From: Myxococcales bacterium
Lineage (GTDB): Bacteria; Myxococcota_A; Polyangia; Polyangiales; Houyiibacteriaceae
Direction of reading: 5' to 3'
Assembly: GCA_029862185.1 (NCBI GenBank)
Contig: JAOTXX010000002.1
Span: 62,001 to 126,000, forward strand
DNA length: 64,000 nt
Shown: positions 7,695 through 19,772 of the stretch, piece by piece
Layout of the letters: every line of letters starts with the position of its first letter
How positions within the stretch are numbered: the stretch's first letter is position 1
Notes under the pieces: model-generated
Told to the model about the DNA's origin: nothing
Seen by the model: the letters and a program-made list of their open reading frames with translations, nothing else
Database searches by the model: none
Made by a program: the position numbers and the translations under genes

Positions 7695-8552
7695 CTAGGG
7701 ACGGGGGTCTTCGCCGAGCACCAGATTGTCGATCAGGCGGGTCGAGCCAAGGTGCGCCGCCACCGCGATCAACAGGCGGCTAGGCGAGGGCGGCGAGGGC
7801 GCCAGCGTTTCGGGATCGGCGGCGGCCACGTAGTCCAGGCGATCGAAGGTCGGGCGAATCACTTCCTCAGCCAATGACCTGAGCGTGTTGGGGTCGCGTT
7901 CGCCATGCGCCCATGCATCGTACGCGTGACGGAGCCCAGAGACGATGCCGAGGGCGCGCTCGCGTTCCGACGGGCTGAGATAGCGATTGCGAGAGGAAAG
8001 GGCGAGGCCATCGGCCTCACGAATGATCGGGCAGCCGACCAGCTCGATCGGCATGTGGAGATCCAGCGCCATCCGCGAGAGGATTTTCCACTGCTGGTAG
8101 TCTTTGCGGCCGAACATCGCCGTACAGGGACCGGTGAGATTGAACAGCTTCGTCACGACCGTGGTCACGCCATCGAAATGCGAAGTGCGAAACCCACCTT
8201 CGAGCGGCTTGCCTAGCTCTTTGACCGAGACCTCGGTTTGAAACCCCGGTGGATACATCGCGTTCGGCTCGGGCGCGAACACCAGATCGACCCCTCGTTC
8301 ACGACAGCCAGCGAGGTCGCTCTCGAAGGTTCGCGGATAGCATGCCAGATCTTCTCCGGGTGCGAACTGCAACGGATTGACGAAAATCGTTAGCGCGATG
8401 AAGTCAGCGCGCGACCTGGCTTCGTCGATCAACGAGAAGTGACCCTCATGGAGCGCGCCCATCGTGGGCACCAGCCCGACGCGTCGTTGAACCGCGCGCG
8501 CATCTTCGCAGGCCCGCCGAAACTCGGTAGGCTTGCGAACGACTTCGCTCAT
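7695..8552 (-). CDS. panC: Pantothenate synthetase
   Basis: A 285-residue enzyme that condenses pantoate and beta-alanine with ATP. The start at 8552 is chosen because it overlaps the panB stop in an ATGA junction and begins in the conserved region; the frame stays open further upstream but only over panB sequence. Motifs are PTMGALHEGHFSLI (HIGH-like), FVNPLQFAPGEDLACYPRT, FGRKDYQQW and the KMSKS-like ALSSRNRYLS, all normal for PanC. It forms a two-gene translationally coupled unit with panB. panD is not in the window. Confidence 0.95.
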   Translation of the reverse strand: MSEVVRKPTEFRRACEDARAVQRRVGLVPTMGALHEGHFSLIDEARSRADFIALTIFVNPLQFAPGEDLACYPRTFESDLAGCRERGVDLVFAPEPNAMYPPGFQTEVSVKELGKPLEGGFRTSHFDGVTTVVTKLFNLTGPCTAMFGRKDYQQWKILSRMALDLHMPIELVGCPIIREADGLALSSRNRYLSPSERERALGIVSGLRHAYDAWAHGERDPNTLRSLAEEVIRPTFDRLDYVAAADPETLAPSPPSPSRLLIAVAAHLGSTRLIDNLVLGEDPRP

Positions 8553-9451
8553 CCCTTTGGCCCGTACACGGGGCGAACGTGCTGCACCAGGCTGAGCCCG
8601 GACGCGGGTTCCTCGTTCTTCTTCACGTTGCCGAAGCTGTACTTCTGGCTCGGAAAGACACCGTCCCGAACCTCGTCGCAATAGCGTCGGGCAGCGGCCA
8701 CGCCTTCTTCGAAGAACTCCGCGTATCGCTTGACGAACTTCGGCTTCAGATCGGGCGTCAGGCCGAGCAGGTCATAGCAGACCAAGACTTGCCCGTCGCA
8801 GTGAGGACCTGCGCCGATCCCAATGGTCGGGATTTCAACGGCTTCTGTAATCTGCTGGGCAAGGTTGCTGGGAATGCCCTCGAGCACGACACTGTACGCG
8901 CCCGCCTCCGCGACCGCCTTGGCATCGGCCAAAACCCGGGCGGCGGTCTCTTCGGTCTTGCCTTGCACCCGAAATCCGCCCATCGCGTGGACGCTCTGCG
9001 GAGTGAGACCGACATGCGCCATCACCGGGATGCCCGCTTGAACGATACGCTCGATCGTGGGTGCCGCATCGACGCCGCCTTCGAGCTTGACCGCCTGCGC
9101 GCCTCCCTCGGACAAGAAGCGGCCCGCATTGCGAAGCGCTTGCTCGGAGCTCAGCTGCCAACTGAGGAAGGGCATGTCTCCGACGATGTGCGCGCGTCGC
9201 GTGCCGCGTGCCACCGCTCGGCTGTGGTAGATCACCTCGTCGACGGTGACCGGAAGCGTGGAGTCCAGCCCTTGCACGACCATTCCTAGCGAGTCGCCCA
9301 CGAGCAGGATGTCTACGCCGGCATCGTCGAACAGGCGCGCGAAGGTCGCATCGTAGGCGGTCACCATGGTGATCCGGGTGCCCTCTCGCTTCATCTTGCG
9401 AAGCCGGGGGACCGTCACGGGCCGCTCCTCGGAGGCGTGTCCTCGGTTCAT
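8549..9451 (-). CDS. panB: 3-methyl-2-oxobutanoate hydroxymethyltransferase
   Basis: A 300-residue TIM-barrel enzyme that makes ketopantoate from ketoisovalerate and 5,10-methylene-THF. Motifs are VTAYDATFARLFDDAG, LLVGDSLGMVVQG (metal-binding Asp), DMPFLSWQ, AVKLEGG and MAHVGLTPQSVH. The ATG at 9451 is preferred; a GTG at 9496 would extend it by 15 residues. The last four bases overlap panC. The intact panBC pair indicates de novo pantothenate and coenzyme A synthesis. Confidence 0.94.
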   Translation of the reverse strand: MNRGHASEERPVTVPRLRKMKREGTRITMVTAYDATFARLFDDAGVDILLVGDSLGMVVQGLDSTLPVTVDEVIYHSRAVARGTRRAHIVGDMPFLSWQLSSEQALRNAGRFLSEGGAQAVKLEGGVDAAPTIERIVQAGIPVMAHVGLTPQSVHAMGGFRVQGKTEETAARVLADAKAVAEAGAYSVVLEGIPSNLAQQITEAVEIPTIGIGAGPHCDGQVLVCYDLLGLTPDLKPKFVKRYAEFFEEGVAAARRYCDEVRDGVFPSQKYSFGNVKKNEEPASGLSLVQHVRPVYGPKG

Positions 9452-9577
9452 GGATTTGCTTCGCTTTGGTCGCGGCCAGGTCGATTCCCGGTCCACGCCG
9501 CTACGCCCGATAAAGATAGCACCGATTTCGAATGCGTCATCGGCCCCAAAAGGGTCGTGATATCAGCCGACTAGCCC

Positions 9578-10822
9578 CTAGGCCTGCAGTAATGCGGCAA
9601 CCTTTTCCCCGAGCTCGCCGTCGTCTTTGCCGAGGAGCGCGTCGGCGCGAGTGAGCATCCGCCTGGCCTCCTCGTCGAGACCAAGCGATTGGAGAAGGCG
9701 TCCCGCTTCGTAGTGGTAGAGCGCATGACGACCGCCGTCGCTGCCTTGGCTCAGCGCGCGGTACAGGTCCGCCGCACGATCCAATCGCCCGTCGGCTTCG
9801 TAGAGCTTGGCCAGGGTCGTCGCCGTGGTCGGCGGGAAGTCCGTGATCTGATGTTGGGTAAAGAACTCGACCACCTGATTGAGGAAGCTCCGCGCTTCTT
9901 CAGGTTTCCCCACGAGCTCCGAAGCGAGCCCGAGCTCCTCCAGCAGCCGCCAGTCCGTCCCGGAGGTCTTGCTCAGCTCGAGCGAAGTCTGCAGTACATC
10001 GAGGGCCTCTTGGCCGTGACCCTTGCCCCGGAGAAAGGCGCCCATCGCGAGGTAGGGGCGGTAGTCCTCGGGAAGCGCATGCACCGCTCCTTCGAAGTAG
10101 GCCATCGCCTCCTCGAACTGTTCGGCTTCGTCGGCAAGGCGGGCGAGGGCGAGGTTCGCGGCCAACTTCGTCTCGCCTCCTTCGTCGTCGGGCAGGGCAT
10201 CTAGAAAGCTTTGCAAGGCCTCTTTGCCGCCGGGGACATCCTCGCTCAGCAGCCGCGCGCGCCCGACCTCGAGCCAGAGGTATCGCGGGTCTGGCGCCCG
10301 CGCGACCAGGGCATCGAGCTGGACCCGCGCCTCGTCAAACTCTTCTCTGTGCATGGCAAGCAGCGCCTCGAGAAACACATCGCCATAGCCTTCGTACTCG
10401 TCCGCTTGACCCTCCTCCCACTGACCCATCAGCAAGGCGATGCGCTCTTCGTCGGTCATCTCGGGCGATGCCGCCTGCTCTTGCGCTTCTTTCGCTTCGA
10501 GCCCGTCCAGCAGCGCCTGAGCCTGCTCCCGAAGCGACTCGTCGCTCAAGACCTCCAATGCGCCTTCGAGCTCCTGCGCGGCCAGCTCGATCGAGCCCTG
10601 CTCGAGATACGCCCGCGCTTCTTTGATCCGCTGCCGCGCGATCCCATCGGTGCAGAGCCGAGCCTTCTCGGAGAGCGCCTCTCCCGCGCTTTCGGGAGAT
10701 GCGGCCCGGGCCTTGTCGTACGCGAGCTTGGCTGGGCCATAGTCGCCGGCGGCGAAGAGCGCATCGGCTTTCTTCTCGAGTGCCTCGGGGTCAGCGGAAA
10801 ACAATTTCTTGAGGAAGCTCAT
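9578..10822 (-). CDS. TPR-repeat protein coupled to a HEAT-like protein
   Basis: A 414-residue acidic, all-helical protein with tetratricopeptide-like repeats, for example ADALFAAGDYGPAKLAYDKA near the N-terminus and LYHYEAGRLLQSLGLDEEAR near the C-terminus. There is no signal peptide or membrane segment, so it is probably a cytoplasmic scaffold. The start at 10822 (MSFLKKLFSADP) gives an ATGA overlap with the upstream gene; an ATG at 11002 would run 180 bp into that gene and is unlikely. Partner unknown. Confidence 0.75.
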   Translation of the reverse strand: MSFLKKLFSADPEALEKKADALFAAGDYGPAKLAYDKARAASPESAGEALSEKARLCTDGIARQRIKEARAYLEQGSIELAAQELEGALEVLSDESLREQAQALLDGLEAKEAQEQAASPEMTDEERIALLMGQWEEGQADEYEGYGDVFLEALLAMHREEFDEARVQLDALVARAPDPRYLWLEVGRARLLSEDVPGGKEALQSFLDALPDDEGGETKLAANLALARLADEAEQFEEAMAYFEGAVHALPEDYRPYLAMGAFLRGKGHGQEALDVLQTSLELSKTSGTDWRLLEELGLASELVGKPEEARSFLNQVVEFFTQHQITDFPPTTATTLAKLYEADGRLDRAADLYRALSQGSDGGRHALYHYEAGRLLQSLGLDEEARRMLTRADALLGKDDGELGEKVAALLQA

Positions 10823-11931
10823 GACTGGAACTGCTTGGACCTTCGCTTGGCGGCTTGCTTGAGCGGCCCGGGGATCCCCCGGCTCCGCGACAAAGACTGG
10901 AGGTCGTTTCGACGAAGATGGTTCAGAAAGGTCATCGAAATTGCGATCGGCGTCTTCGGGTTGTTGCAGAGGTGCCGCTTGATTTCGTAGCTCTTCAGCC
11001 ACTCGCGCTTTCTGCCGATGTAACGAAGCACGTCCTCCGAGACCTCGCGACTCTGCGCGGCGTTTTTCGCCTCGCTCTCGCTCATCGCCGGCGAAGCAAT
11101 GGCGGACATCGAAACGACTCGATTCGGGTCCCGCACCAGGATTGAGCGCGCGGCGGCGTTGCCCAGAAGCGCCATTCGGATCTTCTCGCCCACGCTCATG
11201 CCACGCAGCTTGGCCTGAAGCGGGATGAACTCTTCCTTGGTTTCTTCGGTCCCGTCGAACTTGTCGCGCTCGACCGCGTCCTGTTCATCGTCTTCGGCCA
11301 GCGCGCTCGCAAAGAGTTGATCCGACGGAAGCGGAGTTTCGCTTGGCTCGGGGATGAGCTTGCCCTGAACCGCCCTCTTGAGCTCTTCGAACATCGGAAT
11401 GCCGGTTAGCTCGACCTCGCGCCGCGCAGCCAGCTCGATGAGCCGGTCGGCCGTCGACATTCGGGTGTTGCGGTTCTTGTAGAGGGCTTCGATGATCGCG
11501 GGCGCGCCGAGGAGCCGCTGCTGATTCACCGAGATGATCTCCGTGATGCGCTCGGGGCAGTGCGCCGAGATTTTCGCGATGGTCGCGTCGGCGACCGAAT
11601 GGTTCGAAGCCAAGCGCGCCAGCACCTCTTCGTCGCTCGAGAATCGAATCGCGATCTCATGAAAGACCGCGGGATGCAGGTCTTCCTTGCAGGCGGGATG
11701 AAGAACGTTCTCGGGTAAGCCTTCGAGCGTGTCGCCCGCCGACTTGGAGACCGTGGGGTCCTTGTCGGCGCTGAGCTGTGCAAGCAGCATCACGAGGTCG
11801 CCGCCTTTGACCGGGACCATGCCGCGGGCGGCCATCATCTTGGCGGCTGCGGGTGCCTTCGGATCGGCAAAGCGGCGGAGCCGTTCGGGCACGGCGTCGA
11901 GGGGAATCGGTAATTGGGGGATTGCCAGCAT
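10819..11931 (-). CDS. HEAT-like/DUF2336-like repeat protein of unknown function
   Basis: A 370-residue protein. The N-terminal half consists of short helical pairs with recurring patterns such as SADKDPTVSKSAGDTLEGLP and SSDEEVLARLASNHSVADAT, which look like HEAT-type repeats. The C-terminal half carries SVGEKIRMALLGNAAARSILVRDPNRVVSMSA-type helices, typical of proteins that I associate with myxobacteria but cannot name. The start at 11931 lies four bases after the crotonase stop; an in-frame start at 12072 would overlap the crotonase. It ends in an ATGA junction with the TPR gene. Confidence 0.65.
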   Translation of the reverse strand: MLAIPQLPIPLDAVPERLRRFADPKAPAAAKMMAARGMVPVKGGDLVMLLAQLSADKDPTVSKSAGDTLEGLPENVLHPACKEDLHPAVFHEIAIRFSSDEEVLARLASNHSVADATIAKISAHCPERITEIISVNQQRLLGAPAIIEALYKNRNTRMSTADRLIELAARREVELTGIPMFEELKRAVQGKLIPEPSETPLPSDQLFASALAEDDEQDAVERDKFDGTEETKEEFIPLQAKLRGMSVGEKIRMALLGNAAARSILVRDPNRVVSMSAIASPAMSESEAKNAAQSREVSEDVLRYIGRKREWLKSYEIKRHLCNNPKTPIAISMTFLNHLRRNDLQSLSRSRGIPGPLKQAAKRRSKQFQS

Positions 11932-11935
11932 GGGT

Positions 11936-12721
11936 CTATCGACCCGTAAACTCGGGTTCACGCTTCTGCAAGATCGCGGCGATGCCTTCGCTCGCATCCT
12001 CGGTGCCGAGGCTCGCCGCCTGCAGGCCCGCCTCCGCGAGCGCCGCCTCGCGGATCTGCCAGCGAAGCCCACGGCGAATCGAGGCCTTCATCTGCTGGAC
12101 GGCCATCGGCGCGGACCCCGCGATCGCACGCGCCAGCCCCATCGCATGTGGCAGGACTGCATCGGCCGGCACAGCGTGTGTCGCCAGGCCGATCTGCAGC
12201 GCTTCGGTTCCCCGAATCAGCTTGCCTGTGAAAAGAAGCTCGGATGCGTGTGCCAGGCCGACCAGGCGAGGAAGCAAGTAACTGATACCGAGTCCAGAAT
12301 GGATGCCTAAACGTGCGAAATTCACGCCGAATTTTGCATCGACGTTGGCGACCCGGATATCGGCCAGCAGCGTGAGCCCGAAACCGCCGCCGACGGTGTG
12401 ACCGTTCATCGCGGCGATCACTGGAACGTTCAGATCCAGTACCCGCAGAAAGGGTTCGTACATGGCGAACGAGGCTTCCGTGGACGGCTTACCGAGGTCG
12501 CTACGCTGAAGGGAGGAGCGAAGATCGGCCCCGGCACTGAAGCAGCGGCCCTTGCCGGTGATGACCAGGCATCGGATCTCCGGGTCGGCGAGCGCCTCGT
12601 CGATGGCCTCGGAAAACGCGTCCAGCAGCTCTGGCGTCATGGCGTTCCGCTGATCGGGACGATTCAAGGTGATCAGTCCGATCCGGTCCACCCCGTCATA
12701 CAAGACCGCCCGCTCGCTCAT
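11936..12721 (-). CDS. Crotonase-superfamily protein lacking both hydratase glutamates
   Basis: A 261-residue enoyl-CoA hydratase/isomerase fold. The CoA-binding and oxyanion-hole regions are intact (GKGRCFSAGADL and NGHTVGGGFGL). At the two positions occupied by catalytic glutamates in enoyl-CoA hydratase the protein has Gly (GGGFGL instead of GGCEL) and Phe (FGVNFARLG instead of FGQPEILLG). It may therefore be an isomerase, a hydrolase/lyase-type crotonase or a non-catalytic member. It heads the minus-strand run that continues into the HEAT-like and TPR genes. Confidence 0.8.
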   Translation of the reverse strand: MSERAVLYDGVDRIGLITLNRPDQRNAMTPELLDAFSEAIDEALADPEIRCLVITGKGRCFSAGADLRSSLQRSDLGKPSTEASFAMYEPFLRVLDLNVPVIAAMNGHTVGGGFGLTLLADIRVANVDAKFGVNFARLGIHSGLGISYLLPRLVGLAHASELLFTGKLIRGTEALQIGLATHAVPADAVLPHAMGLARAIAGSAPMAVQQMKASIRRGLRWQIREAALAEAGLQAASLGTEDASEGIAAILQKREPEFTGR

Positions 12722-12816
12722 GCTGAGGGCACTCTAGCCGGACCGGGGCCCTCGGCAACCGCGGATTCTTGGCCGATTTCTTGCCCGGGGGACGCTGAAC
12801 GGGTTAGCGGGACTCT

Positions 12817-13605
12817 ATGCAGGAAACCAAGGTTGTTCGGCCGTTTCCGTTTTTTCGGGCGGGCGCACGCGCGAGTCAACCCCAGCTGTCGAAGCCGATT
12901 CTGGTGTTGGAAGACGTCTACAAGTTTTTCCGGCCTGACCAGCCGACCCTACGCGGTGTCGATCTGAAGGTTGAGCGTGGGGAGTTCGCGTTCATCACGG
13001 GGCCCAGCGGCGCAGGCAAGAGCACCCTGTTGAAGCTCGTTTACCGTGAGCTCACCGTCGACGAGGGGCGCGTGCTGTTCTGCGGTCGAGACATCTGCAG
13101 GCTGACCGACAAGTCGATCCCATTCCTGCGACGAAACCTCGGCGTCGTCTTTCAGGACTTTCGAATCATCGACCATTGGACGGTGTTCGAAAACGTCGCC
13201 GTCGCGCTGGAGATCGTCTCGATGCCCAAACGGCTCATTCGATCACGGGTTGCAGAAGCGCTCGAGCGGGTTGGCCTCGCTGGTCGCGGTCCGGAGCTGA
13301 TCACGAACCTATCAGGCGGCGAGCAGCAGCGCGTCGCCGTAGCAAGGGCGATCGTGCCGGAGCCAGCGCTCATCTTGGCGGACGAGCCCACCGGGAACCT
13401 CGACCCACATCTCGCCATCGACATTCTGACTCTCTTCGAGGAGATCAACTCGACCGGAACCACCGTGCTGTTTGCAACGCACGACCACTCCCTCATTTCC
13501 AAGCGAGACCACCGTTTGATCTCGATCGACGAAGGCCGAGTTTTGGAGTCTCAGCAGGGCCTCAAGCACTGGCCAGGCAGCGGCATTCACACGATGGCAG
13601 GGTGA
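12817..13605 (+). CDS. ftsE: Cell division ATP-binding protein FtsE
   Basis: A 262-residue ABC ATPase. Walker A GPSGAGKST is at 62-70, and the Q-loop, the signature LSGGEQQRVAVARAI, Walker B ALILADEPTGNLD and the switch His (ATHDHSL) are all present. A 25-residue N-terminal extension (rich in F, R, P) precedes the conserved ABC domain. Together with FtsX, located four bases downstream, it forms the complex that controls periplasmic murein hydrolases at the septum. The EnvC-like gene follows directly, so transporter and effector are in one operon. Confidence 0.93.
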   Translation: MQETKVVRPFPFFRAGARASQPQLSKPILVLEDVYKFFRPDQPTLRGVDLKVERGEFAFITGPSGAGKSTLLKLVYRELTVDEGRVLFCGRDICRLTDKSIPFLRRNLGVVFQDFRIIDHWTVFENVAVALEIVSMPKRLIRSRVAEALERVGLAGRGPELITNLSGGEQQRVAVARAIVPEPALILADEPTGNLDPHLAIDILTLFEEINSTGTTVLFATHDHSLISKRDHRLISIDEGRVLESQQGLKHWPGSGIHTMAG

Positions 13606-13609
13606 AACG

Positions 13610-14491
13610 ATGGACTTGAAGAACGCAATCGTGCGGGCGAGGCGAGGGCTTCGCGAAGAACGGCGCCTCTACGTGGTGGCGGTGACGAGCTTGGCTGTCG
13701 CCTTCATTTGCCTCGGGGCGACGCTGCTCGGGGTGACGAACCTCGATGCAGCCGCGACGCGCTGGGGGCAGAGCGGGCGCATCACGGTCTTCTTGAAGGA
13801 CGGCGCCGATGCGCAGGACGTGGCCCAGCTTCGGGTCGTGCTGGAAGGTTTGGCCGATGTGGAAGCAGTGACGCACGTCACTCCGTCGCAGGCGCGCAAT
13901 TCGTTCCTCGAAGAGGCCGACGTCGGTGCGGACCTGAGCGCGCTTCCGTCCGATGTGTTTCCGGCCTCCCTCGAAGTGACCCTGGTCAACGGAGTCACCA
14001 GGGAGCGCGGCGAATCGATCGCGTCGCGACTCGCGCAGTTCCGTGCGGTGAGCGATGTGGAAAGCTACGGGGCGTGGTTCCAAAAGCTGGACCAGCTGCT
14101 CTGGGGAGCCCGAATGCTGGCTCTGGGCCTCGCGCTGCTGGTCATGTTTTGCGTGGTGGCGGTCATCGGCAACACGATCCGATTGGCCGTCGCGCGTCGG
14201 CGTCAAGAGATCGAGGTCATGAAGCTGTGCGGGGCGACCAACGGCTTCGTCAGAGGTCCGTTCGTTTTGGAAGGGATGTTCCAGGGCTTCGCCTCGGCGC
14301 TTGTTGCCGTGCTTGCGCTCCTGGTTGGCTATCTCGCCCTTCACGAATCGGTGGATTCGACCTTAGCTGCCCTGACCGGAAGCCGCGTGGTGTTTCTCGG
14401 TGCTTGGACGCTCGTGGCGCTCCTCGTCGGCGGCGCGCTGATCGGCGCAATTGGCAGCGCCGTCTCGGTGCGCCGTTACCTTTCGGTGTGA
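13610..14491 (+). CDS. ftsX: Cell division protein FtsX
   Basis: A 293-residue membrane protein with a cytoplasmic N-terminus, a first membrane segment (about 21-42), a periplasmic loop of roughly 120 residues, and three C-terminal membrane segments separated by the IEVMKLCGATNGFVRGPF coupling segment. This is the standard four-TM FtsX layout. The periplasmic loop (SGRITVFLKDGADAQDV) would contact the EnvC-like protein encoded next. It ends one base before the ATG of that gene. Confidence 0.92.
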   Translation: MDLKNAIVRARRGLREERRLYVVAVTSLAVAFICLGATLLGVTNLDAAATRWGQSGRITVFLKDGADAQDVAQLRVVLEGLADVEAVTHVTPSQARNSFLEEADVGADLSALPSDVFPASLEVTLVNGVTRERGESIASRLAQFRAVSDVESYGAWFQKLDQLLWGARMLALGLALLVMFCVVAVIGNTIRLAVARRRQEIEVMKLCGATNGFVRGPFVLEGMFQGFASALVAVLALLVGYLALHESVDSTLAALTGSRVVFLGAWTLVALLVGGALIGAIGSAVSVRRYLSV

Positions 14492-14492
14492 C

Positions 14493-15485
14493 ATGAAAAC
14501 CAAAAGTAGATTCTGGGTTTGGGTTTCGGTTGGGCTTTTGGTCGTGGCCGCTGGCGCCGCGGCCGAGCAGGACCTGGGGATCGGCGGCCTCACCGACGTG
14601 GCAGCGGTCGAAGGGAAAATCGCAGAGAACCTCGCTCGTGTGGAGCACGCGCAGACGCGACAGGCCCAAATCGACACCGAGATCTCCGGCTTGGCCGACA
14701 AGCGCGAGGAGGCCGAAGGACGGCTGCACGAGCGCGCAAGGGCTCTCTACCGCATTCGACGCGCAGGCATGCTTCCGGTGGCGGGCGGATTCGACGCCTT
14801 GATGGGTCACTTGGCTCGGGTTCAGCGGCTCTCGCGCATGGTCAAGAGCGATCTGGAGACGATGGACTTTCTCGGGGAACGAGGCTCGGCGCTTCGTATC
14901 GAAAAGAACGAGCTTGCCGATGTGCTAGAGGCGGCGCAGCTGGCATTGCATGCGCTCGAAGGCAAGAAGGTAGAGCTCGAGCACAGCAGCAGAAGCGCAT
15001 CGTTGTTTCAGGACACACTCCGCGGCGAGCGGCAAGATGCTCCCCGCGACGACGAGGGCATGAGCTACGGCCGCATTCGAGTTTCCGGTGACATGGATGA
15101 CCTCGGCGACGGCTTCGCGCAGATGCGCGGCCAGCTGGCTCTGCCGGTGCAGGGCTCGATGCGGATCGGCGAAAGCTCTAGGGAAGGCGCGCCCGGCCTG
15201 GAGTTCTACGGACGGCCCGGCGGCCCGGTCCGCGCCGCAGCCGATGGAAGGGTGGCCTTTGCCCGCGTTTACGGCGCCTACGGACTGATGGTCATCATCG
15301 ACCACGGAAGCAGCTTTTACACAGTCTATGGCGGTCTCGGCTCGACCGACGTCGAGGTCGGCGACTGGGTCGGCATGAGCACTCGGATTGCGACCCTCGA
15401 GAGCGTTGGGCCCGATGCGATTCTCTTCTTCGAAGTCCGAAGGGGAACCCGACCGCTAGACGCCCGTAGCTGGCTCGGGTTGTAG
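14493..15485 (+). CDS. EnvC-like murein hydrolase activator with degenerate LytM domain
   Basis: A 330-residue exported protein. The signal peptide covers about 1-23 (MKTKSRFWVWVSVGLLVVAA), a coiled coil runs over roughly 40-160, and a C-terminal M23/LytM-like domain over about 215-330. The metal ligands of active LytM enzymes are largely absent: the first His is replaced in GLEFYGRPGG and only one His remains in VIIDHGSSF. The ending FFEVRRGTRPLDARSWLGL is close to the EnvC ending. This fits an activator that FtsEX opens to stimulate amidases. The start is the ATG directly after the ftsX stop, not the in-frame start at 14451. Confidence 0.85.
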   Translation: MKTKSRFWVWVSVGLLVVAAGAAAEQDLGIGGLTDVAAVEGKIAENLARVEHAQTRQAQIDTEISGLADKREEAEGRLHERARALYRIRRAGMLPVAGGFDALMGHLARVQRLSRMVKSDLETMDFLGERGSALRIEKNELADVLEAAQLALHALEGKKVELEHSSRSASLFQDTLRGERQDAPRDDEGMSYGRIRVSGDMDDLGDGFAQMRGQLALPVQGSMRIGESSREGAPGLEFYGRPGGPVRAAADGRVAFARVYGAYGLMVIIDHGSSFYTVYGGLGSTDVEVGDWVGMSTRIATLESVGPDAILFFEVRRGTRPLDARSWLGL

Positions 15486-15524
15486 CGCTGCGCTCATGCT
15501 AGGCTTCGCCCGAGCGGAGGCGCC

Positions 15525-19356
<3,832 letters not shown>

Positions 19357-19388
19357 GGACGGCGTCTGTTTACGGCCGTCGCAACGCG

Positions 19389-19748
19389 CTAGCGCTTCAC
19401 AGCGCCGAAGGTCTCGACGTAGGCCAGGACAGCCTCGAGATCGGCGTCGCTGATCTTCTCGGGGCCGAAGGCGGGCATGTCGTCGCCCCCCGAGCGAACC
19501 CTCCAGCGAACCTCCGCGGGAGTATCACCTTCGCCGGCGATTCTCGGACCATCGCCCGCCTCGCCGCCCGGGTGGCAGCCTTCGCAGAACTCTGCGTAAA
19601 CCTCGGAGCCGGTTGCGACGTCGGTAGACTCGAGCGGGAATTCGAAGCTTGCCAGCGACAGTGCGGTCGTTCCACCGGACTCTTTCGAACAAGCGAACGC
19701 GAGTGCCAATAGGCCGATCATCAGGACCGCGAACAGATTCTTCCCCAT
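19389..19748 (-). CDS. Small cytochrome c, lipoprotein
   Basis: A 119-residue protein with a lipoprotein signal (ALAFACSKE), one haem-binding motif CEGCH and a likely Met ligand in DMPAFGPEK. It is therefore a monohaem class I cytochrome c anchored in a membrane leaflet. It starts 24 bp after thiC ends and may be read from the same transcript, though a functional link with thiamin synthesis is not obvious. It may serve as an electron carrier for an unidentified reductase. Confidence 0.85.
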   Translation of the reverse strand: MGKNLFAVLMIGLLALAFACSKESGGTTALSLASFEFPLESTDVATGSEVYAEFCEGCHPGGEAGDGPRIAGEGDTPAEVRWRVRSGGDDMPAFGPEKISDADLEAVLAYVETFGAVKR

Positions 19749-19772
19749 CTTTTCTCCTCTCCTCGAGCGCCG

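Noticed and set aside
19358..19380. GACGGC/GCCGTC hairpin between the GH2 gene and the cytochrome gene
   Set aside because: Six base pairs with an 11-base loop and no T-run are too weak to call a terminator.
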